DNA of 64,000 nucleotides from Luidia sarsii (GCA_949987565.1 OX465104.1:3173474-3237473), one strand, 5' to 3'; shown: positions 10,901-21,325, counted from the first letter of the stretch. Program-made: numbers and translations. The notes: generated by a model not told the origin, from the sequence alone.

Positions 10901-13900
10901 CGCTACATGAAGCACTTCAAGGTGGAGAAGGACGTGGAGGCCTACAACGCCCTGCTGGGCGTCTTCCCCAAGGGCAAGTACGTCCCGGAGAACGTCATCC
11001 AGTCCATCTTCAACCACTTCCCTGAGCAGCAGGTCTGCGCCATCAAAGTGCTGCAGATGATGGAGGACAACAGTGAGTCACCCCCCCCCCCCCCCAAACT
11101 GCTCTAACTCTTTTTCAAGACTCTGAAGTAAATGCAAAAAAGCTGTTGCAAACTGCTCGCTGATTGAAATGACATGCAATACATAAATCTCAAAGTTTTT
11201 TTTTACCATTTTTTTAAAATTGTTCATAAGTTCCCAGTCAGTTTTTCCTGACCGGATAATTCCTTTACAAAAAGTCACACAGACGGCCAATTGTGCCAGG
11301 TTTGACTAAATTGTAAACACATCGTGTACTCTTACTGTTTTTATTTCACAGATGTATATTGTTCCTGATTGTTAACAAGTTTTGTGTGATCCCCGAAATG
11401 TTGTAGCCAGGTTTACAACAATTAGTTTTTTGCATCTGTATGGAATCAGGGAGTGTGATCTCTGGAGATATATGGCAATTAATAGTTGAATTGCTTCAGA
11501 CTTGTGCCCCCACCGTGGCAAAGACAAGTTGACTATTTGGGAGGCCACCATCTAAGAGCTGGAGAGCTCAGATGGAAGAGCACTGGTACGTTAATCCAGA
11601 GGTCTTGGGTTTAAAGATACATTTTTACTTTGCCTTTGAGAAAGGTCCTGCTAGGATCTAAATGTCAGGCCCTCTAACTTTTTGGATTTTTCAAGACTCA
11701 AAAGTTAGGAGGGCATTACGTTTCGATCCTAGCAGGACCTTTCTCAAAGGCAGAGTGAAGGCAAAGCAAAAATGTATCTTTAAAGTCAAACCAAAACTGA
11801 CTGGGAACGTACTGAACAAATTAATAAAAAAAAAAGAGTCAATGAAACCTTTGACTGGGCCGGGACTTCAACCCGAGACCTCTGGATTAATGAACCAGTG
11901 CTCTTCTATCTGAGCTATCCAGCCCTTATATGATGGCCTCCTAAATAGCCAGCTAGTCTTTGCCGGGGTGGGGGTGCCAGTCAGAAGCAATTCAACCATT
12001 AACTGCCGTATATTTCCAGGGATCACACCAAACAAATCGACCACAAACTGACTGGAAACTTCTGAACAAATCGTGGGGGGGTTCTACAGCTGTCACTGAG
12101 CTGCTTCCTCTCACGATTTCTCGTTCTCTTCCTCGTCCCCCCCGCAGCCGTCCTGCCCAACAACGACACCAAGGACATCCTGATCTCCGTCTTCGGCAAG
12201 CAGGCCCACCCCGTCAAGAAGTACCAGCGCCTGATGTACTGGTTCCCCAAGTTCCGCAACATCAACCCCTTCCCTCTGCCCAAGGAGCTGCCCGCCGATC
12301 CCGTCCGCCTCACGGAGATCGCTCTCAAGCGCATCGCCGAGTACGAAGCCGAGCTGCGAGTTACTTACGTGAGTGATACACAAAAATGTGGCAAACCGCT
12401 TGCTGACTAAATTTACCGAGTTGCAAATCGGGACCTTTCTCAAAGGCAGAGTGACAAAAGGACAAAACAGAGACAAGAAGGAATGGGTTAGAGAGTGAAT
12501 TAGGACACTGCTGACAAACAAAGGACAAAGAGGAAAGCTTTACTTTACTAGCTTTCCTCTTTGTCATCCTTGTTTTATTGCTGACTAAATTTACCGAGTT
12601 GCAAATTTCAAAATTGAGTGGGCCTGACGGTTCGATCCTAGCGGGACCTTTCTCAAAGGCAGAGTGACAAGGACAAAACAGAGACAAGAAGGAAGGGGGT
12701 CGAGAGTGAATAGGACAAGGATAACAAAGAAAGTACAAAGAGGAAAGCTTTACTTTACTAGCTTTCCTCTTTGTCATCCTTGTTTTATTGCTGACTAAAT
12801 TTACCGAGTTGCAAATTTCAAAATTGAGTGGGCCTGACGTTTCGATCCTAGCAGGACCTTTCTCAAAGGCAGAGTGACAAGGACAAAACAGAGACACAAA
12901 GGAATGGTTAGAGAGTGAATTAGGACACGGCTGACAAACAAAGTACAAAGAGGAAAGCTTTACTTTACTAGCTTTCCTCTTTGTCATCCTTGTTTTATTG
13001 CTGACTAAATTTACCGAGTTGCAAATTTCAAAATTGAGTGGGCCTGACGTTTCGATCCTAGCGGGACCTTTCTCAAAGGCAGAGTGACAAGGACAAAACA
13101 GAGACAATAAGGAATGGGTTAGAGAGTGAATAGGACACGGCTGACAAACAAAGGACAAAGAGAAAAGCTTTACTTTACTAGCTTTCCTCTTTGTCATCCT
13201 TGTTTTATTGCTGACTAAATTTACCGAGTTGCAAATTTCAAAATTGAGTGGGCCTGACGTTTCGATCCTAGCGGGACCTTTCTCAAAGGCAAAGTGACAA
13301 AAGGACAAAACAGAGACAAGAAGGAAGGGAGTAGAGAGTGAATAGCACACGGCTGACAAACAAAGGACAAAGAGGAAAGCTTTACTTTACTAGCTTTCCT
13401 CTTTGTCATCCTTGTTTTATTGCTGACTAAATTTACCGAGTTGCAAATTTCAAAATTGAGTGGGCCTGACATTTCGATCCTAGCAGGACCTTTCTCAAAG
13501 GCAGAGTGACAAGGACAAAACAGAAACAAGAAGGGAGGGGGTCGAGAGTGAATAGGACAAGGATGACAAAGAAAGGACAAAGAGGAAAGCTTTCCTCTTT
13601 GTCATCCTTGTTTTATTGCTGACTAAATTTACCAAATTGCAAATTTCAAAATTGAGTGGGCCTGACGTTTCGATCCTAGCATGACCTTTCTCAAAGGCAA
13701 AGTGACAAGGACAAAACAGATACACGTACACGAAGGAAGGGGGGAGAGAGTGAATAGGACACGGATAACAAAGAAAGTACAATGAGGAAAGCTTTACTTT
13801 ACTAGCTTTCCTCTTTGTCATCCTTGTTTTATTGCTGACTAAATTTACCGAGTTGCAAATTTCAAAATTGAGTGGGCCTGACGTTTCGATCCTAGCGGGA

Positions 13901-16900
13901 CCTTTCTCAAAGGCAGAGTGACAAAAGGACAAAACAGAGACAAGAAGGGAGGGGGTCGAGAGTGAATAGGACAAGGATAACAAAGAAAGTACAATGAGGA
14001 AAGCTTTACTTTACTAGCTTTCCTCTTTGTCATCCTTGTTTTATTGCTGACTAAATTTACCGAGTTGCAAATTTCAAAATTGAGTGGGCCTGACGTTTCG
14101 ATCCTAGCGGGACCTTTCTCAAAGGCAGAGTGACAAAAGGACAAAACAGAGACAAGAAGGAAGGGGGTAGAGAGTGAATAGCACACGGCTGACAAACAAA
14201 GGACAAAGAGGAAAGCTTTACTTTACTAGCTTTCCTCTTTGTCATCCTTGTTTTATTGCTGACTAAATTTACCGAGTTGCAAATTTCAAAATTGAGTGGG
14301 CCTGACGTTTCGATCCTAGCGGGACCTTTCTCAAAGGCAAAGTGACAAAAGGACAAAACAGAGACAAGAAGGGAGGGGGTCGAGAGTGAATAGGACAAGG
14401 ATGACAAAGAAAGGACAAAGAGGAAAGCTTTACTTTACTAGCTTTCCTCTTTGTCATCCTTGTTTTATTGCTGACTAAATTTACCGAGTTGCAAATTTCA
14501 AAATTGAGTGGGCCTGACATTTCGATCCTAACAGGACCTTTCTCAGAGGCAAAGTGACAAAAGGACAAAACAGAGTCAAGAAGGAATGGGTTAGAGAGTG
14601 AATAGGACACAAACAAAGGACAAACAAAGGACAAAGAGGAAAGCTTTACTTTACTAGCTTTCCTCTCTGTCATCCTTGTCCTATTCACTCTCTTCCCCCT
14701 TCCTTCTTGTATCTGTTTCGTCCTTGTCACTCTGCCTTTGAGAAAGGTCCTGCTAGGATCGAAACGTCAGGCCCACTAAATTTTGATTTTTACGTGAGTA
14801 TCATATAATATATTTTTACGCGAGGCTATGAGTAAAAAAAGTACAGTGTTGGAGGAAAAGTAAGTAGTTCAGATTGTCCCCTTTGCACAATCCACAGTAG
14901 GTGCCATCCTACACATCCTCTAGATTTTTCAGTAAACATGACAATGGTTTGACTTCAGTGGACTTGACGTTAGGATTTTCTCCTCTCCCCCTTCCCCCCC
15001 CCAGCTGAACGGCAGCTCTGCCGAGTCGGAGAACGCCGACTTCATCGCCAACATCCAGAGCCCCGAGCAGCGGGAACTCCTGGCCGAGCACTCGCCACTG
15101 CGACCACTCTACGTAGAGGGCGCTTTCCATCTCTGGCTCCGCAGTACCAAGCTGACCTACTTTGTCCTGCGGGGTGACCCCTACGCCATGAATTACGAAG
15201 AGGAATCGGAAGAAGGTCAGTTATGATTTTTCTAAGAAAAAAACCTAAATCTGTTCAGCAGCATGAAGATCATTAGGTCTCTTGTCAAAAAGATCATCGG
15301 TTGAGTGCCGGTTGAATTCATCCGACCGATAAAATGTCCCCCGGTAGAAAGTCGATTGTACTAGACTCTTAAAAAATACACGATGGCTATCCGGTGGAAA
15401 CGACATCGGACGGGTCAAATCATCTGATACCCAACCGATGATCTTTTTGACAAGAGGTCTTTATTAGCAGTGTGCAAAACTGAATCCATGGTCGCAGGTT
15501 CTCGCCGTACTCGAAAGGTCTCCATTGCGATGCACGAACGTATCATAAACATCGTGACACGTTACACTTCATCTATTTCATCTTATAGATCAGAACAATC
15601 TTCAATTTCTTCATCAGACAAGTTTTTTTCGAGAAAGGCGAGGGCTTGATTTGCTCCAAAACGAGACGCCACGTTTGAGAAAAAGTCACCTTTACTCTCA
15701 AAATCACCAGATAAACAATCGAAAAATCCCACAGATTTTTCTCGAGATTTTTCAATAGCGCCCTCCATTGACCAGACTATCCAAAGAAAGCTCAACCCTT
15801 GCTCTAACCGACCGAATGAGGGCGATGTTTCTGGGGTCTGTAGTTTTTTAGAACTATATATGCGTCCATACATATGAAGCTCAATCCCCGAATAGAATCC
15901 CACACGTTTCAATGGGCGATTTTTGTTGGCCACGGCGGAGCTAACTGGTTCCCTGCAAAATGAACGAAACGCTGTAAGACTGTCGCCTACCCCTACCCCC
16001 TACCCCCTACCCCCTACCCCTATCCCTACCCCTACCCCCTACCCCCTACCCCTACCCCCTATCCCCTACCCCCTACCCCCTACCCCCTACCCTCTATCTT
16101 CTACCCTCTAGTACCCTCTATGCATTAATTGAAGATACGATAAAATATTGAGCTTCATACGTCGGTCTGCATATATATCTCTTTTTTTAGTAATGACCGT
16201 TATGATGTCAAAAATAAACGCGCTTTTGGCGGTCGCTAGCGACCTCCCTGTGCACCAAAGAGTTTTAAAAAAAAAGTAAATAAATAAATTATACATCAAT
16301 TTTTCATTCTCCCAATATACTTGAGATGTTTATTTGTTCATTCACATCCGTACTCCCTGTGGCTGTCCATAAGGCAAATACTCAGTGATACTCATCCAGT
16401 TTGTTTTCCACGTACCGTACCGCCTTGCTGTGGAATTCACTCCCTGCATCCTGCTTTCCTCTCATTGACAACCTCTTCCAGTTTAAGTTTGCCAAGTTAT
16501 TGTTAGTACGCCCTCATTGGAAAAACTTACGACATGCAAGGTCAAAGGTCGTTCACCAGAAGCTTTCCATGCCTCATGTATTCTCGCTGTAACGTTTCGT
16601 CGGAACAGCAGTTTGGCGTGATAATAAAACCACTTGCAGTCTGTCGTCCGGTTACTAAAAGAATAACAATAATGTCCTTTCTAACCTATGATCTCCTCCC
16701 TGTTTGTTCCCCTGTCCCCCTTCTAAGCCATCACCTTGAGTGACCTGCTATGGGCCTTGTGGTTGGGGATTTTCCATAAACAAAAAGTATTGGACCATTA
16801 TTAAGGTCCTAGTTTATGCAAGTATTCCGAACATTTGCCTCTCAACACAAGAATTTATAGAATGAGCACACGCATGAGTAGAACACGTGAGTAGGCCAGG

Positions 16901-17794
16901 GGTGGATTTTACAAAACCTTACGATGCATCGCATCGTAACTCAACGTACGATGGATAACCCATCGCAAGTTGTGACACACCGTATGGTTTCTGTGCATCG
17001 CTCATCGTCTTGCGATTGATCGTAAATTACGATGGGTTTGGTGAAATCGACTGCTGGTTGTCTATTTTTTCGGCTCAGTCGGGTGCATTTGAAACAGCCA
17101 GCGTCAGATCGGCCCCTCCCTATCATCCGCCCCTCAATGTGTCTTCGCTGTCGGACCGGACCAAAGCCAATTGGATTCTTTTTAAATATGACTATTGTAA
17201 TAAATGTTCCGTTTAACCTACAGAAGTATTCGTATTTAAGCAATACGAATCAAAACAAAAACCAAAAACCTTTAATGAAGCTTCTGTGTTTGATTTGGAT
17301 AAATAGGTTTGCGGAGACACCATGTAAATTCTCTTTTGTGAGTAAGTGTGGTTCTGAAAAGAACCGGAGGAACTCATAAGCCCCACTCCCAGTTGGAATC
17401 CAGCATTCTCCTGAAGACGAGCAGAGTATACTGTTCGAAACGTCGAGTTCCTCCGGTTCTTTTCAGAACCACACTTACTCACAAAAGAGAATTTACATGG
17501 TGTCTCCGCAAACCTATTTATCCTGATATTCTCACCATGCAAACCTTCAAATCTCATGTGTTTGATTTGATTTCCAAAGATGTTCCCCGGGCGCACACGG
17601 AAGGTCCCGTCTTTGCCATGTGCATGACCAACGACAATACGCGGGAGACTCTGCAGACCTGGATCAAGGGCCTGCAGGAGGACAACCCCCACCTGGCCCG
17701 CATTCCCGTCGTCTTCAATCTCTTCAATCTGGGAGAGGCCCAGGGGCCCGTGGAGGGGCTTCCCGCGCAGTCCAACCTGCTCGGGGAGACGTGA
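7810..17794 (+). CDS. ECSIT: ECSIT (signalling intermediate in Toll pathways; complex I assembly factor), six exons
   Basis: The spliced CDS is join(7810-7932, 9493-9666, 10832-11072, 12148-12368, 15005-15215, 17580-17794), giving about 394 residues. All introns are GT-AG and phases are 0,0,1,0,1. Family hallmarks in order: an Arg-rich N-terminus (MATVKFLRRALVHLSTRRLP) that looks like a mitochondrial presequence; the pentatricopeptide-like core RGHIQFIETALRYMKHF, DVEAYNALLGVFPKGKYVPE and NVIQSIFNHFPEQQVCAIKV; WFPKFRNINPFPLPKELPAD; LYVEGAFHLWLRS; and a C-terminal EGPVFAMCM...WIKGLQEDNPHLARIPVVF. ECSIT bridges TRAF6 and MEKK1 in Toll/IL-1 signalling, acts with Smads in BMP signalling and, in mitochondria, helps assemble complex I. 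Compared with the ~430-residue vertebrate protein, about 25-30 residues (a D/Y-rich stretch before EGPVF) are missing at the exon 5/6 junction. In-frame ATGs lie upstream (from 7663). 7810 is preferred for its GCCATGG context and the presequence. Exons are GC3-rich, introns AT- and repeat-rich. Confidence 0.95.
8521..8760. repeat. 60-bp tandem repeat, four copies (CATCGTAAGTTGAGTTACGATG)
   Basis: Exact 60-bp period; each unit contains TTACGATGCATTGTAAGGC and CTTACGATGGGTTATCCATC, which are internally palindromic. Related single copies occur at 16900-17050, 21590-21735 and 57240-57450, so this is local expansion of a dispersed element in ECSIT intron 1. Confidence 0.88.
8765..8960 (-). pseudogene. 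LINE (non-LTR retrotransposon) ORF2 C-terminal remnant
   Basis: On the minus strand the frame reads RIFGPNTISNEEIFDRCHQE then LLKRRWRWLGHMLRN, the W-P--ISN-EL--R--Q------RRRWRWLGH-LR motif typical of LINE ORF2 tails. It is truncated on both sides by other repeats. Confidence 0.8.
9000..9435 (-). mobile_element. tRNA-derived SINE (family A) with tandemly repeated head
   Basis: 9005-9080 read on the minus strand has a box A-like TAGCTCAG/GGTTAAAGC and a box B-like GGTTCAAATCC. The SINE head (AGATGGTGGCC...AGTCAACTAGTCTTTGC) is then repeated about four times at ~90-bp spacing up to 9435, immediately before ECSIT exon 2. Confidence 0.75.
9493..9666 (+). CDS. ECSIT: ECSIT coding exon 2
   Basis: 58 codons between acceptor CACGCAG|ACC and donor AAGGAG|GTATGG, phase 0 at both ends. 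The C-terminal part (KSLFEEAGAKTVNKENFKE) leads into the VVATFTKYDKRRRGHI motif of exon 3, as expected for the region before the ECSIT core. Confidence 0.92.
9670..10440. other. ECSIT intron 2, 5' half; low-complexity
   Basis: Contains several ACTAGCCCGC/GGGCTAGTAAA short repeats (9715-9980), a TACATGTACA tract (9990-10070) and poly-A runs. No exon-like segment seen. Confidence 0.45.
10464..10558. repeat. Near-perfect hairpin of the dispersed GATCCTAGCAGGACC motif
   Basis: Left arm AGTTAGAGGGCCTGATATTT... and right arm end ...GTCAGGCCCTCTAACTTT are 43-bp reverse complements around a 9-base loop TTGCCTTTG. Flanking sequence GTTGCAAACTGCTCACTGAC also belongs to the family. Confidence 0.92.
10608..10703. 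repeat. Second hairpin of the same motif
   Basis: Same arm design as 10464-10558, about 50 bp further on, with CCTTTGCCTTT-like loop. The two hairpins plus flanks form a tandem pair upstream of ECSIT exon 3. Confidence 0.9.
10832..11072 (+). CDS. ECSIT: ECSIT coding exon 3 (PPR-like core)
   Basis: Acceptor TTCCCAG|GTG, donor GACAACA|GTGAGT, 80 codons plus one base. It encodes TFTKYDKRRRGHIQFIETAL, MKHFKVEKDVEAYNALLGVF and QSIFNHFPEQQVCAIKVLQM, the most conserved part of the family. Confidence 0.97.
11500..12030. mobile_element. SINE A copies in opposite orientation around a motif hairpin (ECSIT intron 3)
   Basis: 11500-11613 is a plus-strand SINE (CTCAGATGGAAGAGCACTGG ... CCAGAGGTCTTGGGTTT). 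11630-11755 is an inverted pair of the CCTGCTAGGATC motif. 11846-12027 is a minus-strand SINE with box B complement GGGACTTCAACCC. The motif pair appears inserted between two SINE halves. Confidence 0.75.
12148..12368 (+). CDS. ECSIT: ECSIT coding exon 4
   Basis: Acceptor CCCGCAG|CC completes the split ACC codon. Donor is ACTTAC|GTGAGT, phase 0. It encodes LPNNDTKDILISVFGKQAHP and YWFPKFRNINPFPLPKELPA, a hallmark ECSIT block. Confidence 0.97.
12395..14790. repeat. Minisatellite array in ECSIT intron 4, ~212-bp unit, about ten copies
   Basis: Units share GAGTTGCAAATTTCAAAATT, a GATCCTAGCGGGACC motif, GTGACAAAAGGACAAAACAG, a GAATAG/GAATTAGGACAC end and an internal inverted GGAAAGCTTTACTTTACTAG / AAAGCTTTCCTC region. 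Starts near 12595, 12803, 13015, 13223, 13437, 13630, 13849, 14061, 14273 and 14484. The last unit (14640-14790) turns into an inverted partner. Runs of open frame on the minus strand (up to 332 codons) are repeat artefacts. Confidence 0.95.
15005..15215 (+). CDS. ECSIT: ECSIT coding exon 5
   Basis: Acceptor CCCCCAG|CTG after a C-rich tract; donor GAAGAAG|GTCAGT, phase 1. It encodes IQSPEQRELLAEHSPLRPLY and VEGAFHLWLRS, matching the ECSIT C-terminal domain, and ends in an acidic NYEEESEE stretch. Confidence 0.96.
15262..15466. repeat. Fold-back element in ECSIT intron 5
   Basis: Left arm AGACCTAATG-like complement: AGGTCTCTTGTCAAAAAGAT then CATCGGTTG. Right arm: CAACCGATGATCTTTTTGAC then AAGAGGTCT. 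Arms of about 32 bp. Confidence 0.75.
15583..15933 (-). other. Unrecognised 116-codon open frame in ECSIT intron 5
   Basis: The minus-strand frame starts MANKNRPLKRVGFYSGIELH and ends FLEKNLSDEEIEDCSDL before TAA. The composition is mixed, not low-complexity, and acidic at the end. Past the stop the acidic run continues (DEIDEV), hinting at a decayed longer frame. Part of its start (15855-15890) forms an inverted repeat with 16145-16180. It may be a fragment of a transposon protein; I do not recognise the family. Confidence 0.3.
15975..16115. repeat. Telomere-like CCCCTA tract
   Basis: Irregular CCCTAC/CCCCTA/CCCTAT units across about 140 bp, resembling interstitial variant telomeric repeats (TAGGGG on the other strand). 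Flanked by the inverted TGAGCTTCATA...GCATATATA pair (15855-15890 and 16145-16180). Confidence 0.85.
16390..16600 (+). pseudogene. LINE ORF2 C-terminal remnant
   Basis: A plus-strand frame contains ALLWNSLPASCFPLIDNLFQ then FKFAKLLL, matching the R--LWNSLP--I-----L--FK--L tail of LINE ORF2. A frameshift is visible upstream. Confidence 0.7.
16895..17050. repeat. Dispersed TTACGATGCATCG repeat
   Basis: Runs from GGTGGATTTTACAAAACC through CCTTACGATGCATCGCATCG and GATGGATAACCCATCGCAAG to AAATTACGATGGGTTTGGTG. Same family as 8521-8760 and 57240-57450. Confidence 0.8.
17295..17522. mobile_element. Fold-back element next to ECSIT exon 6
   Basis: Left arm begins GGATAAATAGGTTTGCGGAG; right arm ends CTCCGCAAACCTATTTATCC. 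Arms of about 78 bp include GTGTGGTTCTGAAAAGAACC. The loop includes GAAGACGAGCAGAGTATACT and GTTCGAAACGTC. A related hairpin (GGCTCTGAAAAGAGC) is at 20120-20270. Confidence 0.85.
17580..17794 (+). CDS. ECSIT: ECSIT coding exon 6 with stop
   Basis: Acceptor TTCCAAAG|AT completes GAT (Asp) with the last G of exon 5. It encodes EGPVFAMCMTNDNTRETLQT and WIKGLQEDNPHLARIPVVF, then a diverged tail, and stops at TGA 17792-17794. The acceptor lies about 57 bases after the right arm of a fold-back element (17295-17522), so the intron end has been shaped by an insertion. No clear AATAAA signal was identified just downstream. Confidence 0.93.
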
Positions 17795-19250
17795 TGGCGG
17801 CTCTGCTTCAGGGGAAGAATTGACGGTCCGCCAAGGCCCGCCAAGGCACACCAAGGCACACCAAGGCACACCGTCACACTCATTTCGGAGTCTGAAGGAA
17901 TCAGGGTAACCAGCCGGAAGGAAGATTTATTTCCAAAAAGGCTGTTCGAATACTTAACCACTTCGTGCTGGGACCTCCGAATCCGGAGCTCCGTTGGCTT
18001 GACTATGCGACGGGGCTCTCCGAATCCGGGCACCACTATTGTCCACATTCTAAACAAAGACTCTTTTCAGCTTTAGAACAAAGCATTACGAATCAGTACA
18101 AAGACCCTTTTTGACGTAAGTTGCCACATGAATTGCAAGATTAGCAGCAGTAATTGTGCAATTGTGGGACTTTTACTGTGGAGGATCGAGGGATACCGCG
18201 CTGCCGCTGAAAGCACGCGGGGGACATTGTGTTTGCATGCCACACAGCCCAACGGTCGTCGGTCAGGCATTGGAATTCCCCCACATTCTTCACCATAATC
18301 TGTACGCTCGGTTGTGGCCGACCAACTCGAAGATTTGACTGCCTGGAGTGGAGGCTGGAGTCTGTGGTCAGGGATTGACAGCACCGTACACGCACATACA
18401 CAAGTCCGTTACGCTCCATTGACGACGCACAATCGGCCATTTTTCGAACGGATAATCTCTTGACAAAAGCCACAACGACGTCTGAATTGTGCCAGGTTTT
18501 ACGCTCTTGTACCCATAGTATACCCTTATTGATTTATTTCATAGAAATATAATTATTGTTCCGATTTATTTAGCGAGATTTAAAAATGATGTGTGGTTCA
18601 AAAGCCCCCGTATGGCGGTCATCGGCGCTGAAAAACCACCCGGCGCGAAGTGGTTAAACTGATCTTCAAGCCCGCATTCAAGTGATTCGCGCAGATTCCT
18701 GACGGTGTACTGCCTCTAGGTTGTAGCTCGAATGTAGTTTGATTTGGAACACAGTGGGAGTGTTTAGAACACCGTCAGAATGCAGTGAGATTATTCAAAC
18801 TGCATCTCTGAAAATCCAGGAATATGGCAAAGAATTTTTATTCCGACGGCATTTCGGCCCACTGCAACTCTTGCACGACGAGGGTTTTGCTGCAAAATGT
18901 TCGTTTGAGAAGTGATAGGAAGAGAATGACACAAAAATATCATGCTTCTGAGCAGTAAGAATAGTCTGGGGTGAGATTCATACAGTTTCATATAGTTTCT
19001 CAATTTCCCAAACTGGCTGAAGCATCTACTGCCGGGACCTCCAAGTTTGGAGTGCCGGGGGTATTGCTATGCACAAGCCCCTCTGAATCCGGGCTGCAAT
19101 ATTACCAAAATACTCTTTTTTAGCCTACCTCAAGAGCAGTATTTAGCACCACAAACACCCGTTTTGGTGCAGTTTGCCACGTGAGCCTTTCCCCAATTCT
19201 TTAGCGAGTTTTTAAAATGGTCCATCATTTAAAAAAAAGTTTAAAGTTCT
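17795..19250. other. ECSIT 3' flank with duplicated GGGACCTCCGAATCCGG segments
   Basis: 17825-17880 has a short AGGCACACCA repeat. 17965-18120 and 19030-19215 are related diverged copies (GGGACCTCC, GGGCTCTCCGAATCCGGG, GACTCTTTT). No coding exon identified. A clear poly(A) signal was not found. Confidence 0.4.
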
Positions 19251-19534
19251 ACTTGCTTGTTATGCTAAGCATCTGATATTAGTAATTACTGGTCAAATGC
19301 AAGAAGGTCTTGGTGAAACATTGTTGGCAACTGTTTTTAAACTTAGGAAGAATATTCACTTATTATTTCCACCATGCAAACCTTATCAAGTCTTATCGAA
19401 CGATTGTCGCTCCCAGGGAAGTTGGAAATGAATGTGACCTCGGCAGGGAGTGACTTCCGACTTTGATGGCAAATTGGTTGTACTTCTCAAAAGTGTCAAA
19501 AGTTGGAAAGGTTTTAGTTTTATACTTAAACCCT

Positions 19535-19765
19535 TAAAGGGTTGAACAAATGGCACACCCACTTGCTGGAAAAAAAAGGACTGACAGTTTTCCCAAAGAG
19601 CATGGTTTTGTAGCACATATGTAGGAATAGTGGAGTGTAGGTTTTGTACACATCTGTGTACTAACCTTCATCAGTAGATACATACGAGTCACAAAATTAT
19701 GATTTTGAGGAAAACTGTCCATTTGGTTATGCCAGACAATGGCTATTGTGTACATAACAATAGGT
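19535..19765. mobile_element. Fold-back element, GGAAAACTGTCC family
   Basis: Left arm GGCACACCCACTTGCTGGAA ... GACAGTTTTCCCAAAGAGCA; right arm ATGATTTTGAGGAAAACTGT ... GGTTATGCCAGACAATGGC. Loop about 70 bp. Confidence 0.75.
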
Positions 19766-20119
19766 GGTCAATTGTGGATTTAGGCCACCCTTATAAGGTT
19801 TATGTATTCAGCTAAAATCTTTCTCAAAAGTAAACTCCTGATTTAAAAACTTCTTCAATCACCAACACTGCATGAGGGTAACATGGGAGTGATAAACATG
19901 CCTTTCTCCTAATTATTATTTCTCACTTTTTCCTTTCCCTCTCTGTCCCAGTCATTCTTTATTCGAGAAAGGTTGGACTTGAATCAAAATGTTTGAAGAT
20001 CAACAAATCATGATTCATTTTGAGGTCAAAGATTTGTTGGTGCTGTGTGTCTGGAATCCACTGATGTCAGTTTGAAACTAGATAAGTCTTGAAGGTTTGT
20101 ATGGTGGAAAAACGTAGTG

Positions 20120-20270
20120 GAAGGTTTGCAGTGACACCACGTATATCTCTTCCCTTCAAGAAGCGTGGCTCTGAAAAGAGCTGGTAATTCAACGTTTCGG
20201 GTAGTGTGTGGAGTTACCGGCTCTTTTCAGAGCCACACTTCTTGAAAGAGAAAACCTTCCACTAAGTTTT
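20120..20270. mobile_element. Small fold-back related to 17295-17522
   Basis: TCAAGAAGCGTGGCTCTGAA and its complement TTCAGAGCCACACTTCTTGA flank a ~50-base loop containing AACGTTTCGGG. Outer GTGGAAGGTTTGCAG and ACCTTCCAC extend the arms. Confidence 0.75.
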
Positions 20271-20439
20271 AAACTAACAGGCCAGGGATGCTTTCATATC
20301 TTACTATAGATGTAATATTTACCCCAAGCAGAAGTAAATTAAATTATCCATTAACTCTTTGGAACCATGGATGTGTAAGTAAATAAAACCGACTGGTTGA
20401 CACGAAGAGCATTTCAGTGTTATTGAGTCTGTCACTGTG

Positions 20440-20521
20440 TATCAGTCCATCTGCCTGTCTGTTTGTTTGTCTGTCTGTCTCTCTGTCTGTCTGTCAGCCT
20501 GCCTGTCCTGCCTGTCTGTCA

Positions 20522-20554
<33 letters not shown>

Positions 20555-20627
20555 GCCTGCCTGCCTGCCTGCCTGCCTGTCTGCCTGCCTGCCTGCCTGC
20601 CTGCCTGTCTGCCTGCCTGCCTCCCTA

Positions 20628-20659
<32 letters not shown>

Positions 20660-20749
20660 GCCTGCCTGCCTGTCCTGCCTGCCTGTCCTGCCTGTCCTGC
20701 CTGTCCTGCCTGCCTGCCTGCCTGCCTGTCCTGCCTGCCTGCCTCCCTA

Positions 20750-20781
<32 letters not shown>

Positions 20782-20925
20782 GCCTGCCTGCCTGTCCTGC
20801 CTGCCTGTCCTGCCTGCCTGCCTGCCTGTCTGCCTGCCTGCCTGCCTGCCTGCCTGTCTGCCTGCCTGCCTGCGTGTCCTGCCTGCCTGTCCTGCCTGCC
20901 TGTCCTGCCTGTCCTGTCTGTCTGC

Positions 20926-20970
<45 letters not shown>

Positions 20971-21125
20971 ATGCCTGCCTGCCTGCCTGTCCTGCCTGCC
21001 TGCCTGTCCTGCCTGCCTGTCCTGCCTGTCCTGCCTGCCTGCCTGCCTGTCCTGCCTGCCTGCCTGCCTGCCTGTCCTGCCTGCCTGCCCTGTCTGCCTG
21101 CCTGTCCTGCCTGCCTGCCTCCCTA

Positions 21126-21157
<32 letters not shown>

Positions 21158-21288
21158 GCCTGCCTGCCTGTCCTGCCTGCCTGCCCCTGCCTGCCTGCCT
21201 GCCTGTCTGCCTGCCTGCCTGCGTGTCCTGCCTGCCTGCCCCTGCCTGCCTGCCTGCCTGTCTGCCTGCCTGCCTGCCTGCCTGCATG

Positions 21289-21325
<37 letters not shown>

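Noticed and set aside
12361..13359. Minus-strand frame of 332 codons with repeated FEKGPARIETSGPLNFEICN
   Set aside because: Produced by the ~212-bp intronic satellite of ECSIT; the same frame breaks and restarts in the other units and corresponds to the dispersed non-coding motif.
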